Shown here in pieces: positions 22,758 through 31,269 of a stretch of DNA of 64,000 nucleotides (the first letter of the stretch is position 1; every line of letters starts with the position of its first letter). The notes under the pieces are model-generated. The model saw only the letters and a program-made list of their open reading frames with translations, made no database searches and had not been told where the DNA came from. The translations under genes were made by a program, and so were the position numbers. This stretch comes from Priestia filamentosa (GTDB lineage Bacteria; Bacillota; Bacilli; Bacillales; Bacillaceae_H). The stretch lies in contig NZ_FXAJ01000001.1 in NCBI RefSeq assembly GCF_900177535.1, forward strand, positions 1,154,214 to 1,218,213. The letters run 5' to 3'.

Positions 22758-24725
22758 TTGACTACGAAACAATCATTTAGTTACAACGAAGATGCGATTC
22801 AAGTGCTAGAGGGACTTGACGCAGTACGAAAACGTCCGGGAATGTACATTGGAAGTACAGACAGTCGCGGACTTCATCATTTAGTATATGAAGTGGTAGA
22901 TAACTCAGTCGACGAAGCACTTGCTGGTTTCGGAGATTATATAAAGGTAACGATCCACAAGGATAATTCAATTTCTGTAATTGATAAAGGGCGCGGTATG
23001 CCAACAGGAATGCACAAATTAGGGAAACCGACGCCGGAAGTTATTTTAACTGTGCTTCATGCAGGTGGGAAATTTGGACAAGGCGGCTATAAAACGAGCG
23101 GAGGTCTTCACGGTGTTGGGGCCTCTGTTGTGAATGCCTTATCAGAGTGGCTCGTTGTTACAATTAAGCGTGATGGTATTAAATACGAACAACGTTTTGA
23201 AAATGGCGGAAAACCCGTCACAACGCTTGAAAAGGTTGGAAAAACGAATCAAACGGGAACAACCATCCACTTTAAACCAGATCCAACTATTTTTTCTACA
23301 ACAACTTATAACTATGAAACACTAAGTGAGCGCTTACGAGAATCTGCTTTCTTATTAAAAGGCATGAAGATTGAAATCATTGATGAGCGACATGATGAAA
23401 AAGCGCTCTATCATTATGAAAATGGAATTGAAGCTTTTGTTCAATATTTAAATGAAGATAAAGATATCCTTCATTCAGTGTGCTCTTTCGAAGGAGAGCA
23501 AAATGGAATTGAAATTGATTTTGCCTTTCAGTTTAATGATGGATATTCAGAGAATATTTTATCATTCGTTAACAATGTTCGCACAAAAGATGGAGGAACG
23601 CATGAGGCAGGTGCTAAAAGCGCAATGACACGTGCGTTTAATGAATATGCACGCAGAACAAACTTGTTGAAAGAACGTGATAAAAATCTTGAAGGGACAG
23701 ACATACGCGAAGGGCTTGCTGCGATTGTTTCTGTTCGCGTGCCTGAGGAGCTTTTGCAGTTTGAAGGGCAAACAAAAGGAAAGCTTGGTACAAGTGAAGC
23801 ACGTTCTGCCGTTGATGCTGTCGTTGCAGAGCATTTGTCTTATTATTTAGAAGAAAACGCAGATGTAAGCTCTATGCTTGTCAAAAAAGCAATTAAAGCA
23901 CGTCTTGCAAGAGAAGCAGCTCGCAAAGCTCGTGAAGAAGCGAGAACAGGCAAGAAACGAAAAAAATCAGAGGCTGTATTAAGCGGAAAGTTGACGCCTG
24001 CTCAATCGCGTAACCCAAATCGAAATGAGCTTTACCTTGTTGAGGGAGACTCAGCAGGAGGATCTGCTAAACAAGGTCGTGATCGTCGCTTTCAAGCTGT
24101 TCTACCGTTAAGAGGGAAAGTCATTAATACCGAAAAAGCAAAGCTTGCGGATATATTTAAAAATGAAGAAATTAACACGATTATTCATGCAATTGGCGCT
24201 GGCGTTGGGCCTGAATTTTCGGTTGAAGATACAAATTACGATAAAGTTGTGATCATGACAGACGCAGATACGGATGGAGCTCATATTCAAGTTCTCTTAC
24301 TTACTTTTTTCTATCGCTATATGAAAGATTTAATTGAAGCAGGCAAAGTGTTTATCGCTCTTCCACCGCTTTATAAAGTAAGTAAAGGAAGCGGTAAAAA
24401 AGAAGTCATCGAATATGCATGGAGTGATGATGAACTTCAAGGAGCCATTAAAAAAGTCGGAAGAGGCTATATGATTCAGCGTTATAAAGGTCTTGGGGAA
24501 ATGAACGCTGATCAGCTTTGGGAAACAACGATGAACCCTGGCACGAGAACGCTTATTCGAGTACGTATTGATGATGCAGCACGGGCTGAGCGTCGTGTGA
24601 CAACACTTATGGGTGACAAGGTAGAACCGCGTCGTAAATGGATTGAAAGTCACGTAGAGTTCGGGCTTGATGAGGATCCAAACATTCTAGATAACGAACA
24701 TGTAACGGTCGCGGAGGAGGAATGA
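22758..24725 (+). CDS. parE: Topoisomerase IV subunit B (ParE/GrlB)
   Basis: 655-residue ATPase subunit of topoisomerase IV, which unlinks daughter chromosomes. GHKL ATPase features: VYEVVDNSVDEALAG (Glu/Asn), DKGRGMPTG and GGLHGVGASVVNALS. The Toprim domain has EGDSAGGSAKQGRDR (Glu429) and the metal triad in DADTDGAHI (Asp502-Asp506). Start is TTG 22758, seven bases behind AAAGGGGA; an upstream TTG at 22740 overlaps that site and is rejected. Its 3' end overlaps parC, so the pair is translated together. GyrB is a paralogue, but length and the parC partner exclude it. Confidence 0.97.
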   Translation: MTTKQSFSYNEDAIQVLEGLDAVRKRPGMYIGSTDSRGLHHLVYEVVDNSVDEALAGFGDYIKVTIHKDNSISVIDKGRGMPTGMHKLGKPTPEVILTVLHAGGKFGQGGYKTSGGLHGVGASVVNALSEWLVVTIKRDGIKYEQRFENGGKPVTTLEKVGKTNQTGTTIHFKPDPTIFSTTTYNYETLSERLRESAFLLKGMKIEIIDERHDEKALYHYENGIEAFVQYLNEDKDILHSVCSFEGEQNGIEIDFAFQFNDGYSENILSFVNNVRTKDGGTHEAGAKSAMTRAFNEYARRTNLLKERDKNLEGTDIREGLAAIVSVRVPEELLQFEGQTKGKLGTSEARSAVDAVVAEHLSYYLEENADVSSMLVKKAIKARLAREAARKAREEARTGKKRKKSEAVLSGKLTPAQSRNPNRNELYLVEGDSAGGSAKQGRDRRFQAVLPLRGKVINTEKAKLADIFKNEEINTIIHAIGAGVGPEFSVEDTNYDKVVIMTDADTDGAHIQVLLLTFFYRYMKDLIEAGKVFIALPPLYKVSKGSGKKEVIEYAWSDDELQGAIKKVGRGYMIQRYKGLGEMNADQLWETTMNPGTRTLIRVRIDDAARAERRVTTLMGDKVEPRRKWIESHVEFGLDEDPNILDNEHVTVAEEE

Positions 24726-24727
24726 AA

Positions 24728-27154
24728 ATGGAACAAACAGAACGCTATTTAGATTTACCATTAGAGGATGTTTTAGGTGACAGATTTGGTCGCTATAGTA
24801 AATACATTATTCAAGAACGTGCGCTGCCTGATGCGAGAGACGGATTAAAACCAGTGCAGCGTCGTATTTTATATGCTATGCACGTAGATGGAAATACGGC
24901 TGAAAAAGGGTTTCGTAAATCTGCTAAAACAGTTGGAAATGTTATCGGTAACTATCACCCGCACGGTGATTCATCTGTTTACGATGCAATGGTCAGAATG
25001 AGTCAAGAGTGGAAAGTACGCAATGTTTTAATTGAAATGCACGGAAATAACGGAAGTATTGATGGAGACCCTCCAGCTGCAATGCGTTATACAGAGGCTC
25101 GCCTATCTTCTATTTCACAAGAGCTTTTACGAGATATTGATAAAAACACAGTAGAATTTGTCCCAAACTTTGATGATACAAGCACTGAGCCAACCGTTTT
25201 ACCAGCTCATTTTCCAAACTTACTTGTAAATGGATCAACAGGAATTTCAGCTGGTTATGCTACAGATATTCCTCCTCACAATCTTGTGGAAGTTATCGAT
25301 GCTGCGATCATGAGAATTGACAAAAAACAAGCTACAGTAGAAGAGCTTATGAGCGTCATTAAAGGACCGGATTTTCCAACAGGCGGTATTATACAAGGTG
25401 TAGCAGGAATTAAAAAGGCATATGAAACAGGAAAAGGCAAAATCATTGTTCGTGGTAAAGCGAGTGTTGAAAGCCTTAAAGGCGGAAAAGAACAGATTGT
25501 CATTACAGAAATTCCATATGAAGTAAATAAAGCAAATCTTGTGAAGAAAATGGATGAACTTCGTCTAGATCGCAAAGTAGAAGGAATTGCGGAAGTGCGA
25601 GATGAGACGGACCGCACTGGTCTTCGCATCGTAATTGAGCTTAAAAAAGACGGAAATGCTCAAGGAATTCTACATTATCTTTACAAAAACACGGATTTAC
25701 AAATTCCATACAATTTCAACATGGTTGCTATCCACAAAGGACGTCCAAAATTAATGACGTTACCAACCATTTTAGATGCATATATTGATCATCAAAAAGA
25801 GGTTGTGATTAATCGTTCGAAATATGAGTGGGAAAAAGCAAAAGAACGCGAGCATATTGTAGCAGGACTTATTAAAGCTCTCTCTATACTTGATGAAGTG
25901 ATTGCCACAATTCGAGCTTCAAAAGATAAAAGAGATGCGAAAAATAACTTAATTAAAAACTATGAGTTTACAGAAGCTCAAGCTGAAGCTATTGTATCTC
26001 TCCAGCTTTATCGTTTAACAAACACTGATATCACGGCATTAAGAGAAGAAAGTGAAGAGCTACAACAGAAAATTGAAGAGCTTGAGCAAATTTTGAATAG
26101 TGAGCAAAAGCTTCTCTCCCTTATTAAAAAGGAACTTCGCCAAGTTAAAAAAACATATAAAACAGATCGTTTTACAGCAATTGAAGAAGAGATTGAAGAG
26201 CTAAAAATTAATTTAGAAGTAATGGTACCGTCAGAAGATGTAATGGTAACGGTAACGAGTGACGGATATGTGAAGAGAACAAGCCTTCGCTCTTACAATG
26301 CTTCAAATGGCCAAGATTTTGGTATGAAAGAAACAGATCATATTTTAGGCTGTTTTGAGGTGAATACAACTGAAACTCTTCTATTATTTACAAATAAGGG
26401 GAGCTACTTATATATGCCAATTCATGAGCTTCCAGATATCCGTTGGAAAGATCTTGGACAGCATGTGTCAAGCCTTATTCCTCTTGATAAAGAAGAGCAT
26501 CTTATTCAGGCATTGCCAATTGAGGACTTTAAGAAAGAAGATTATCTTCTTTTTGCAACAAAGAACGGTATGGTGAAAAGAACAGAGTTGAAAAGTTTTA
26601 AAGCCCAGCGCTATTCAAGACCGCTAATGGCTTTAAATGTTAAAGGAGACGACGAAGTTGTCTCTGTAATGCGTACATCAGGTAATAGTCGCATTTTACT
26701 TGGCACAAAGGCAGGCTATGTTTTACTTTATAATGAGGAAGAAATCAATGTTGTAGGACCACGGGCAGCAGGAGTAAAAGGAATCAATCTGAAAGACGAT
26801 GATGTTGTTATAGGGGCGGAAACGTTTATAACACAGCATGAGGACACACAGGCCATCTTTGTTACCCAAAGAGGAGCCGTTAAGAAAATGAACTTAAAAG
26901 AAGTGGAGCAAACATCAAGAGCAAAAAGGGGAACAATGATTCTTAGAACGGTTAAATCTAATCCTCATAACCTGATTGGCTTTACAATTGTAAAGGAAAA
27001 CAGAGCTATTAGAATAGAATCAGCAAAAGGAATGACTGAAAAAGTAATTCCCGCTAATATTCGTGTTAGCGAGCTATACAGTAATGGTTCATTTATAATG
27101 GATGAAGCTGAGGTTGGAAAAATTATTTCAATGTGGATAGAGAAAGAGTCGTGA
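24728..27154 (+). CDS. parC: Topoisomerase IV subunit A (ParC/GrlA)
   Basis: About 808 residues, DNA-cutting subunit of topoisomerase IV. The winged-helix core has FGRYSKYIIQERALPDARDG, the quinolone-determining loop HPHGDSSVYDAMVR (Ser82 present, acidic Asp86, so no classical resistance change), and the catalytic tyrosine Tyr121 in AMRYTEARLS. A coiled-coil tower follows near residues 430-480 and a C-terminal beta-pinwheel begins around residue 500. GGAGGAGG lies eight bases before the ATG at 24728; the ATG at 24722, overlapping parE, is only two bases away and less likely. Confidence 0.97.
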   Translation: MEQTERYLDLPLEDVLGDRFGRYSKYIIQERALPDARDGLKPVQRRILYAMHVDGNTAEKGFRKSAKTVGNVIGNYHPHGDSSVYDAMVRMSQEWKVRNVLIEMHGNNGSIDGDPPAAMRYTEARLSSISQELLRDIDKNTVEFVPNFDDTSTEPTVLPAHFPNLLVNGSTGISAGYATDIPPHNLVEVIDAAIMRIDKKQATVEELMSVIKGPDFPTGGIIQGVAGIKKAYETGKGKIIVRGKASVESLKGGKEQIVITEIPYEVNKANLVKKMDELRLDRKVEGIAEVRDETDRTGLRIVIELKKDGNAQGILHYLYKNTDLQIPYNFNMVAIHKGRPKLMTLPTILDAYIDHQKEVVINRSKYEWEKAKEREHIVAGLIKALSILDEVIATIRASKDKRDAKNNLIKNYEFTEAQAEAIVSLQLYRLTNTDITALREESEELQQKIEELEQILNSEQKLLSLIKKELRQVKKTYKTDRFTAIEEEIEELKINLEVMVPSEDVMVTVTSDGYVKRTSLRSYNASNGQDFGMKETDHILGCFEVNTTETLLLFTNKGSYLYMPIHELPDIRWKDLGQHVSSLIPLDKEEHLIQALPIEDFKKEDYLLFATKNGMVKRTELKSFKAQRYSRPLMALNVKGDDEVVSVMRTSGNSRILLGTKAGYVLLYNEEEINVVGPRAAGVKGINLKDDDVVIGAETFITQHEDTQAIFVTQRGAVKKMNLKEVEQTSRAKRGTMILRTVKSNPHNLIGFTIVKENRAIRIESAKGMTEKVIPANIRVSELYSNGSFIMDEAEVGKIISMWIEKES

Positions 27155-27171
27155 GTTTTCGCGACTCTCCC

Positions 27172-27474
27172 TTACAATAGCATTGAAATATATACTGTTA
27201 ACGCAGTTATATGAATAATACCAAAAAGAGCGAGTATTTTATACCGCTCTTTTTTTGTTGAGCAGTTTTGCGCAATGAAAGAATGAAGCTTTCGTCCAAT
27301 TGAGGTTGTAAGCCCTAATGTAAAAGCAAGATAAAGGACAATCTGAAAAAAAGGAAAAGAAGGGGAGCGTAAAGCACTAATAAGGGGAGAAAACACAAGA
27401 GAATGCCAAGAAGTATAAAAAAGAAGACTACATACACTAAACAAAAAGAAAGAACGTAAAGTATGAATATTCAT
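27172..27474 (-). CDS. Small three-helix membrane protein
   Basis: 100 residues, three hydrophobic segments (about residues 6-24, 40-60 and 78-98) with a basic loop between the last two (GRKLHSFIAQNCSTKKERYK). Start is ATG 27474, preceded by GGAAGGTG; an in-frame extension upstream has no ribosome site. A good sigma-A promoter lies just upstream. No family recognised. It converges on parC. Confidence 0.65.
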   Translation of the reverse strand: MNIHTLRSFFLFSVCSLLFYTSWHSLVFSPLISALRSPSFPFFQIVLYLAFTLGLTTSIGRKLHSFIAQNCSTKKERYKILALFGIIHITALTVYISMLL

Positions 27475-27504
27475 TAGGACACCTTCCAATTTATGTTTAT
27501 TTTT

Positions 27505-27534
27505 ATTATACAAAAATAACAATTACTGATTCAA
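27505..27534 (-). promoter_or_regulatory. Sigma-A promoter of the small membrane protein
   Basis: On the minus strand TTGAAT, an 18-bp spacer and a perfect TATAAT. Confidence 0.6.
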
Positions 27535-27628
27535 GTTTTTGAGTAAAAAAGAAGGATGTGAAAAACTAATCATAATTTTTTTAGGAGAATAATAAGCTTT
27601 GATATGAGTACATTGGAGGAGGAGAAGC

Positions 27629-28378
27629 ATGAACATCCAATATCTTTATACACCACAACAAATCCACGGCTCAGTTGTTATCCCTGAATGGGGAAAAAAA
27701 GCTTTTGCAAAATTTGAACGAGAAGTACTTATTGAAAACTACCCTTGTCAAGCTGCTGTTGATGCTTTTAAAGATGAGATGCTTTATTTTACTTTTGTAG
27801 ATTCTATTTATAAATATTATTCGCTTAAGCAGTTTGCTGAAGGGATTAAACATTATGTTGAAAAAATAGCTCCACAAAATAAAAAAACGGCTCTCATTGC
27901 ACTTTTTAGAGAGCGTGGTCCTGTTCAAGCTATAAAAGAATATGAGCGACAGTTTTGGGATACTGTTCAATATTTGCACGTTGTTGACGAAGGAGGATGG
28001 CCTCAGCATATCGCTAAAACTCCTAACCATCCAAACTGGCAGTTTTGTTTCGCTGGACAGCCATTTTCTCTTATCTGTCAGACTCCTGCGCATGAGAAAC
28101 GAAAAAGCAGGTATAGTCCTAATTTTACAATTGTTTTTCAACCAAGAGAGATTCTAAAAGAAGAAAATGAAGAGTTAAGGGACTTTGTAACAGAAGTGAA
28201 AAAAGAAGTTGTAGCGTATGATCAAATTTCTCCACACCCAGCACTTGGATGGAACACATCACAGCAGCAAAAAGAATGGCGAAAATACTTTTTACGTGAT
28301 ACAAATGATACACCTGTTGGACAGTGTCCATTTCGGGCAAAAACTGAAAAATTTCAGTCCACAAGAAAAGGTCGTTAA
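27629..28378 (+). CDS. YqcI/YcgG family protein (possible haem-dependent oxygenase)
   Basis: 249 residues matching the YqcI/YcgG family by its order of segments: NYPCQAAVDAFKDEMLYFTF, FWDTVQYLHVVDEGGWP, NHPNWQFCFAGQPFSLICQ, SRYSPNFTIVFQPRE and, at the end, NDTPVGQCPFR. One member, GntA of the guanitoxin pathway, is a haem-dependent N-hydroxylase; conserved Cys and His residues here (NYPC, NWQFC, PAHEKRKSRYS) fit a metal or haem role, but the substrate in Bacillus is unknown. GGAGGAGGAG precedes the ATG. It stands alone, with no biosynthetic partners. Confidence 0.78.
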   Translation: MNIQYLYTPQQIHGSVVIPEWGKKAFAKFEREVLIENYPCQAAVDAFKDEMLYFTFVDSIYKYYSLKQFAEGIKHYVEKIAPQNKKTALIALFRERGPVQAIKEYERQFWDTVQYLHVVDEGGWPQHIAKTPNHPNWQFCFAGQPFSLICQTPAHEKRKSRYSPNFTIVFQPREILKEENEELRDFVTEVKKEVVAYDQISPHPALGWNTSQQQKEWRKYFLRDTNDTPVGQCPFRAKTEKFQSTRKGR

Positions 28379-28455
28379 TTAACTATTTTTCTCTCTTTTC
28401 TTTTTTTATAAAATGTGCTGAAATAAAAGGATAAGGATAAAAGGGGAGAGAGAGA

Positions 28456-28944
28456 ATGAATATTAGATATGCAGTAGAAAAAGATTTACAAGGGATTGTA
28501 GACATTTATAACGATGCAATTGAACATACAACGGCAACGTTTGATCTAGAGAAAGTAAGTATAGAGGATAGAAAAGGATGGTTTGATGAACATGTTCACC
28601 GCTATCCACTTATTGTTGCAGTAAAAGGGGAGAAAATTATAGGGTATGCTACACTTTCTCCCTATAACAAGAAAGAAGCGTATAGCAAAACGGTAGAGCT
28701 CTCTGTTTATGTGGATAGAGAGGAACGCGGCCAAGGAATTGGACGTGCCCTAATGGATGAAATACTACACTTAGCTAAAGAGAATGAACATCGTGCTGTG
28801 ATTTCACTCATTACGAAAGGAAATGAGCACAGCATTAGCATGCACAAAAGATATGGTTTCTTCCTATGTGGAGAGTTAAAGGAAGTTGGCTACAAATTTG
28901 ATCAGTGGCAAGATGTGCTCTTGTACCAACTTTTAATAAAATAA
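28456..28944 (+). CDS. GNAT acetyltransferase, phosphinothricin-type (YwnH-like)
   Basis: 162 residues. The N-terminus IRYAVEKDLQGIVDIYNDAI, then TTATFDLEKVSIEDRKGWFD, the VELSVYVDREERGQGIGRAL acetyl-CoA loop (residues 78-97, motif RGQGIG) and SLITKGNEHSISMHKRYGF are the pattern of phosphinothricin/methionine-sulfone acetyltransferases such as B. subtilis YwnH. GGGGAGAGAG precedes the ATG. It is likely a detoxifying enzyme for amino-acid analogues; the substrate is inferred. Confidence 0.88.
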   Translation: MNIRYAVEKDLQGIVDIYNDAIEHTTATFDLEKVSIEDRKGWFDEHVHRYPLIVAVKGEKIIGYATLSPYNKKEAYSKTVELSVYVDREERGQGIGRALMDEILHLAKENEHRAVISLITKGNEHSISMHKRYGFFLCGELKEVGYKFDQWQDVLLYQLLIK

Positions 28945-29022
28945 AGAAAAGACCGCAAGTTAACGAGTCTAAGAGAATATACTGTATAAAAAGCAGCAGA
29001 AATGAGAGAGGAGTCGTTAACA

Positions 29023-29163
29023 TTGGGGGAAAATAAGTACAATACACATCATAAAGTTGCAAACGAAATTAGCGGAAAACGAAAACTTAAAGCTAAGCTT
29101 CTGACTGAAAAGATTCAGAAAGCATTACAAAAATATGAAAATGAAAAGACTAAGCGTGCATAA
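29023..29163 (+). CDS. Small basic protein, 46 residues, unknown
   Basis: TTG start with GAGAGGAG nine bases before it; reads MGENKYNTHHKVANEISG followed by a lysine-rich amphipathic helix (KRKLKAKLLTEKIQKALQKY) and ends ENEKTKRA. The good ribosome site, amphipathic helix and terminator overlapping its stop argue that it is real. It converges on the coiled-coil membrane protein and shares a terminator with it. No family recognised. Confidence 0.55.
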   Translation: MGENKYNTHHKVANEISGKRKLKAKLLTEKIQKALQKYENEKTKRA

Positions 29164-29177
29164 CGCTTAGTCTTTTT
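29144..29177. terminator. Bidirectional terminator
   Basis: AAAAGACTAAGCGT pairs with ACGCTTAGTCTTTT between convergent genes. Confidence 0.85.
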
Positions 29178-30315
29178 CGTGTTGAGCAACTACACACATT
29201 GTACGGCATAAAAAAGATAAGATATCAAAGAGAGTGTGTACATACATTGTTGAAAACTCTTTTAATTCTAACAGAGTAAGCTCCTCATTTTCAGGGTTTT
29301 CTCTTAATATATCTAGAAGTTCCTTTTTGTAGTGACGAAATTTGATTTCTATAATCCACCTTTCCGTTTTAGAAATGTGAACTAAAAAAGCAAGATGATC
29401 GTTTGCATCAATCTCAAAAATGCTTTGAGAAAAAGCGACTTTAACGATGGCACGATCTTTTAAAGAAGGATGATCTAGAGCAAGGGTATAATCAGGAACT
29501 TTACGGAGCATTCCAAGGCTGCTATAAAGATGGTATAAGCAATTCTGATCATATCTATATATGGAATAAGGATTGCCAAATTCTAAGTCTGTTAATGTTA
29601 AAGTTTCCTTTTTTAAAAGTTCTACTTTTTGTAAAAAGCGAAGTAAAAGATGATGAAGATCTCGATACTCGTTTGTCATTTTTTCTCCGAATATTTGAAG
29701 CTCCTCCATATTCTCTTGAGCTTGAGAAAGAAGCCCATAAAAATCACGATTAAACTCGTTTGCTTTTGCTAACTTTTGGAGGAGATTATCTCGCTCTTCC
29801 TGCCATTTTTCTACAAAGTGAGCAAGCTTTTCTCCTGTTAGTTTCTCCTCTTTATCTGCAAGCTTTTCTATACCTTCCTTCATTTCACTAAATGAAAAGT
29901 ATTCTTCATCTAAAAGAGTTTGTATTGCTTTATATTCAGATCTGTATTTTTTATAAATATGAAAATGAAAGTGCTCTGATTCGGGATTGCTCATACTTGT
30001 GATTGTATAAAAACGAAGTGCTCTAAATCCATTGACAGATATCATAAGAAAGAGAAAGATAAAATGAAATTCTTTCGGGATATTCTGGAAATTAAAGAAA
30101 GAGAAAAGCCAAGATAATGTTAAAAAGATGTTTCGCCAATCACCAAGCATTTTCATTCCTACAAAGAAAAGAGAACGAATCATATAAAGAAAAAGGGAAA
30201 AAGGCGACACATCTGCTTCTGTTTCTTTCTTTTTTGTACGCATTTTCTCAATAAAAGGATCTGTATGCAAGATAAGTTTTTTGATATAAGAAATCATGCG
30301 CTCTTTAGAAGTCAT
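29167..30315 (-). CDS. Membrane protein with a central coiled coil, unknown
   Basis: 382 residues. Residues 40-105 hold two or three membrane segments (FLYMIRSLFFVGMK, NIFLTLSWLFSFFNF, FIFLFLMISVNGFRAL). Residues 130-240 are highly charged with heptad spacing (EEYFSFSEMKEGIEKLADKE onward), then a mixed domain of about 130 residues (YSIYRYDQNCLYHLYSSLG; SIFEIDANDHLAFLVHISK). GAGGTGAAGAGAG precedes the ATG. No family, catalytic motif or partner recognised. It may be a membrane-anchored scaffold or sensor; that is a guess from layout. Confidence 0.7.
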   Translation of the reverse strand: MTSKERMISYIKKLILHTDPFIEKMRTKKKETEADVSPFSLFLYMIRSLFFVGMKMLGDWRNIFLTLSWLFSFFNFQNIPKEFHFIFLFLMISVNGFRALRFYTITSMSNPESEHFHFHIYKKYRSEYKAIQTLLDEEYFSFSEMKEGIEKLADKEEKLTGEKLAHFVEKWQEERDNLLQKLAKANEFNRDFYGLLSQAQENMEELQIFGEKMTNEYRDLHHLLLRFLQKVELLKKETLTLTDLEFGNPYSIYRYDQNCLYHLYSSLGMLRKVPDYTLALDHPSLKDRAIVKVAFSQSIFEIDANDHLAFLVHISKTERWIIEIKFRHYKKELLDILRENPENEELTLLELKEFSTMYVHTLFDILSFLCRTMCVVAQHEKD

Positions 30316-30500
30316 CTCTCTTCACCTCGTTCTCTTTGATATCTTGGAAAAGCCCTATCATAAATAGCGTATGAATGAAATAAAATGTCATGACAGGATT
30401 CTTTTCTTTTTTGTTGAAAAGAAAGACGAGCTTTTTTTATTGAAAAGGATATATAAAGGGTAAACATGAAAAACACATTTCCAGTTAAGGGGAGGAGAAG

Positions 30501-30845
30501 ATGATGAAAATTACGTTAGAAAAAGTGGTCAAAAAACATTGGGACAACTTTTCAATTTTAAGTGCCCTCTATTCTCTTTCAGAAAAAACGGAGTGGGATT
30601 ATAAAGAGCATGGGGCTGTTATAGAAGCATTAAGAAGAACGGATTCAACGCTTGAAAAAAAACAAAATAGCGAAATTAAGCTTTATATTGCCAATATGTC
30701 ACAACATCATATACAGCTTATAGTGAGGCATCTTTGTAATCTAGCTCACCATGTTTATTATATAGAGGGGAAAATCGATAAGAAGTACCCTATTTACGGC
30801 CACTTATTTCAAAAGAGAGAAGAAAGTCGTTTAAAGGCTATTTAA
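30501..30845 (+). CDS. Soluble helical protein, unknown
   Basis: 114 residues, cytoplasmic and probably all-helical, rich in charged residues and histidines (SQHHIQLIVRHLCNLAHHVYY). AAGGGGAGGAG lies before two adjacent ATG codons (30501 and 30504); either may be used. A clear terminator overlaps the stop. No domain recognised; the His pattern HH...H...HH could bind metal but there is no supporting context. Confidence 0.62.
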   Translation: MMKITLEKVVKKHWDNFSILSALYSLSEKTEWDYKEHGAVIEALRRTDSTLEKKQNSEIKLYIANMSQHHIQLIVRHLCNLAHHVYYIEGKIDKKYPIYGHLFQKREESRLKAI

Positions 30846-30876
30846 AATTGCTGCGATGCTTGCAGCAATTTTTTAT
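30844..30876 (+). terminator. Terminator
   Basis: ATTGCTGC pairs with GCAGCAAT, then six T. Confidence 0.82.
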
Positions 30877-30892
30877 TGAAAAGGTGATCTAA

Positions 30893-30989
30893 ATGAAGAA
30901 AGGTCCTAATAGCTCAACGAACAAGCAGAAAACAAGATGATGGAGCTCATACAAGTTTTAAGCGTCATGCTAAACGGCAGCTTAAATGA
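30893..30989 (+). pseudogene. Frameshifted small basic ORF
   Basis: ATG 30893, with AAAGGTGATCT before it, reads MKKGPNSSTNKQKTR then TGA. In the next frame the sequence continues as DDGAHTSFKRHAKRQLK to a TGA at 30987-30989. Joining the two needs one base near 30936. The result looks like one of the tiny basic, spore-associated Bacillus proteins, but I cannot name a family. It may be a broken gene or a sequencing slip. Confidence 0.4.
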
Positions 30990-31036
30990 CTCACATAATG
31001 TAGGAATTAACATTAGCCATTTATAATAGTCAATTT

Positions 31037-31130
31037 GAGGAGAAAAGCTTATAAAGACATCGTAAGCTTTCTAGAATAATAGTCCTCATAGATTGAAGAA
31101 AAGAACGCCTTTAGTGGCGTGATTTTCTTT
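31037..31130 (+). ncRNA. Candidate structured RNA with terminator
   Basis: An outer stem GAGGA (31037-31041) with TCCTC (31083-31087) encloses an inner stem AAAGCTTA with TAAGCTTT; a terminator hairpin follows (AAGAAAAGAACGCC with GGCGTGATTTTCTT, 31096-31130). TATAAT at 31022-31027 would place the start at about 31034, just before the outer stem, but there is no convincing -35. No known RNA family recognised. The rest of this 424-bp gap up to ggt holds only the small ORF above. Confidence 0.35.
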
Positions 31131-31269
31131 ATAAAGAAGAGGAAAAACACTTATTTTGACTGTTTCTGTCGAGGAAAGAACAAGGGAGTTAGGGAAAAAG
31201 GCTCTCATTTTTTAGGTATAAACATGAGATAATTGAATAGTCAGAAAAGTTTGTAAAAGGAGGAATTTT

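Noticed and set aside
25276-25629. Minus-strand 117-codon ORF inside parC
   Set aside because: Opposite conserved topoisomerase sequence; rich in Ser/Arg as expected of a shadow frame.
27671-28141. Minus-strand ORF of 156 codons inside the YqcI/YcgG gene
   Set aside because: Antisense shadow with no ribosome site; the plus frame has conserved family motifs.
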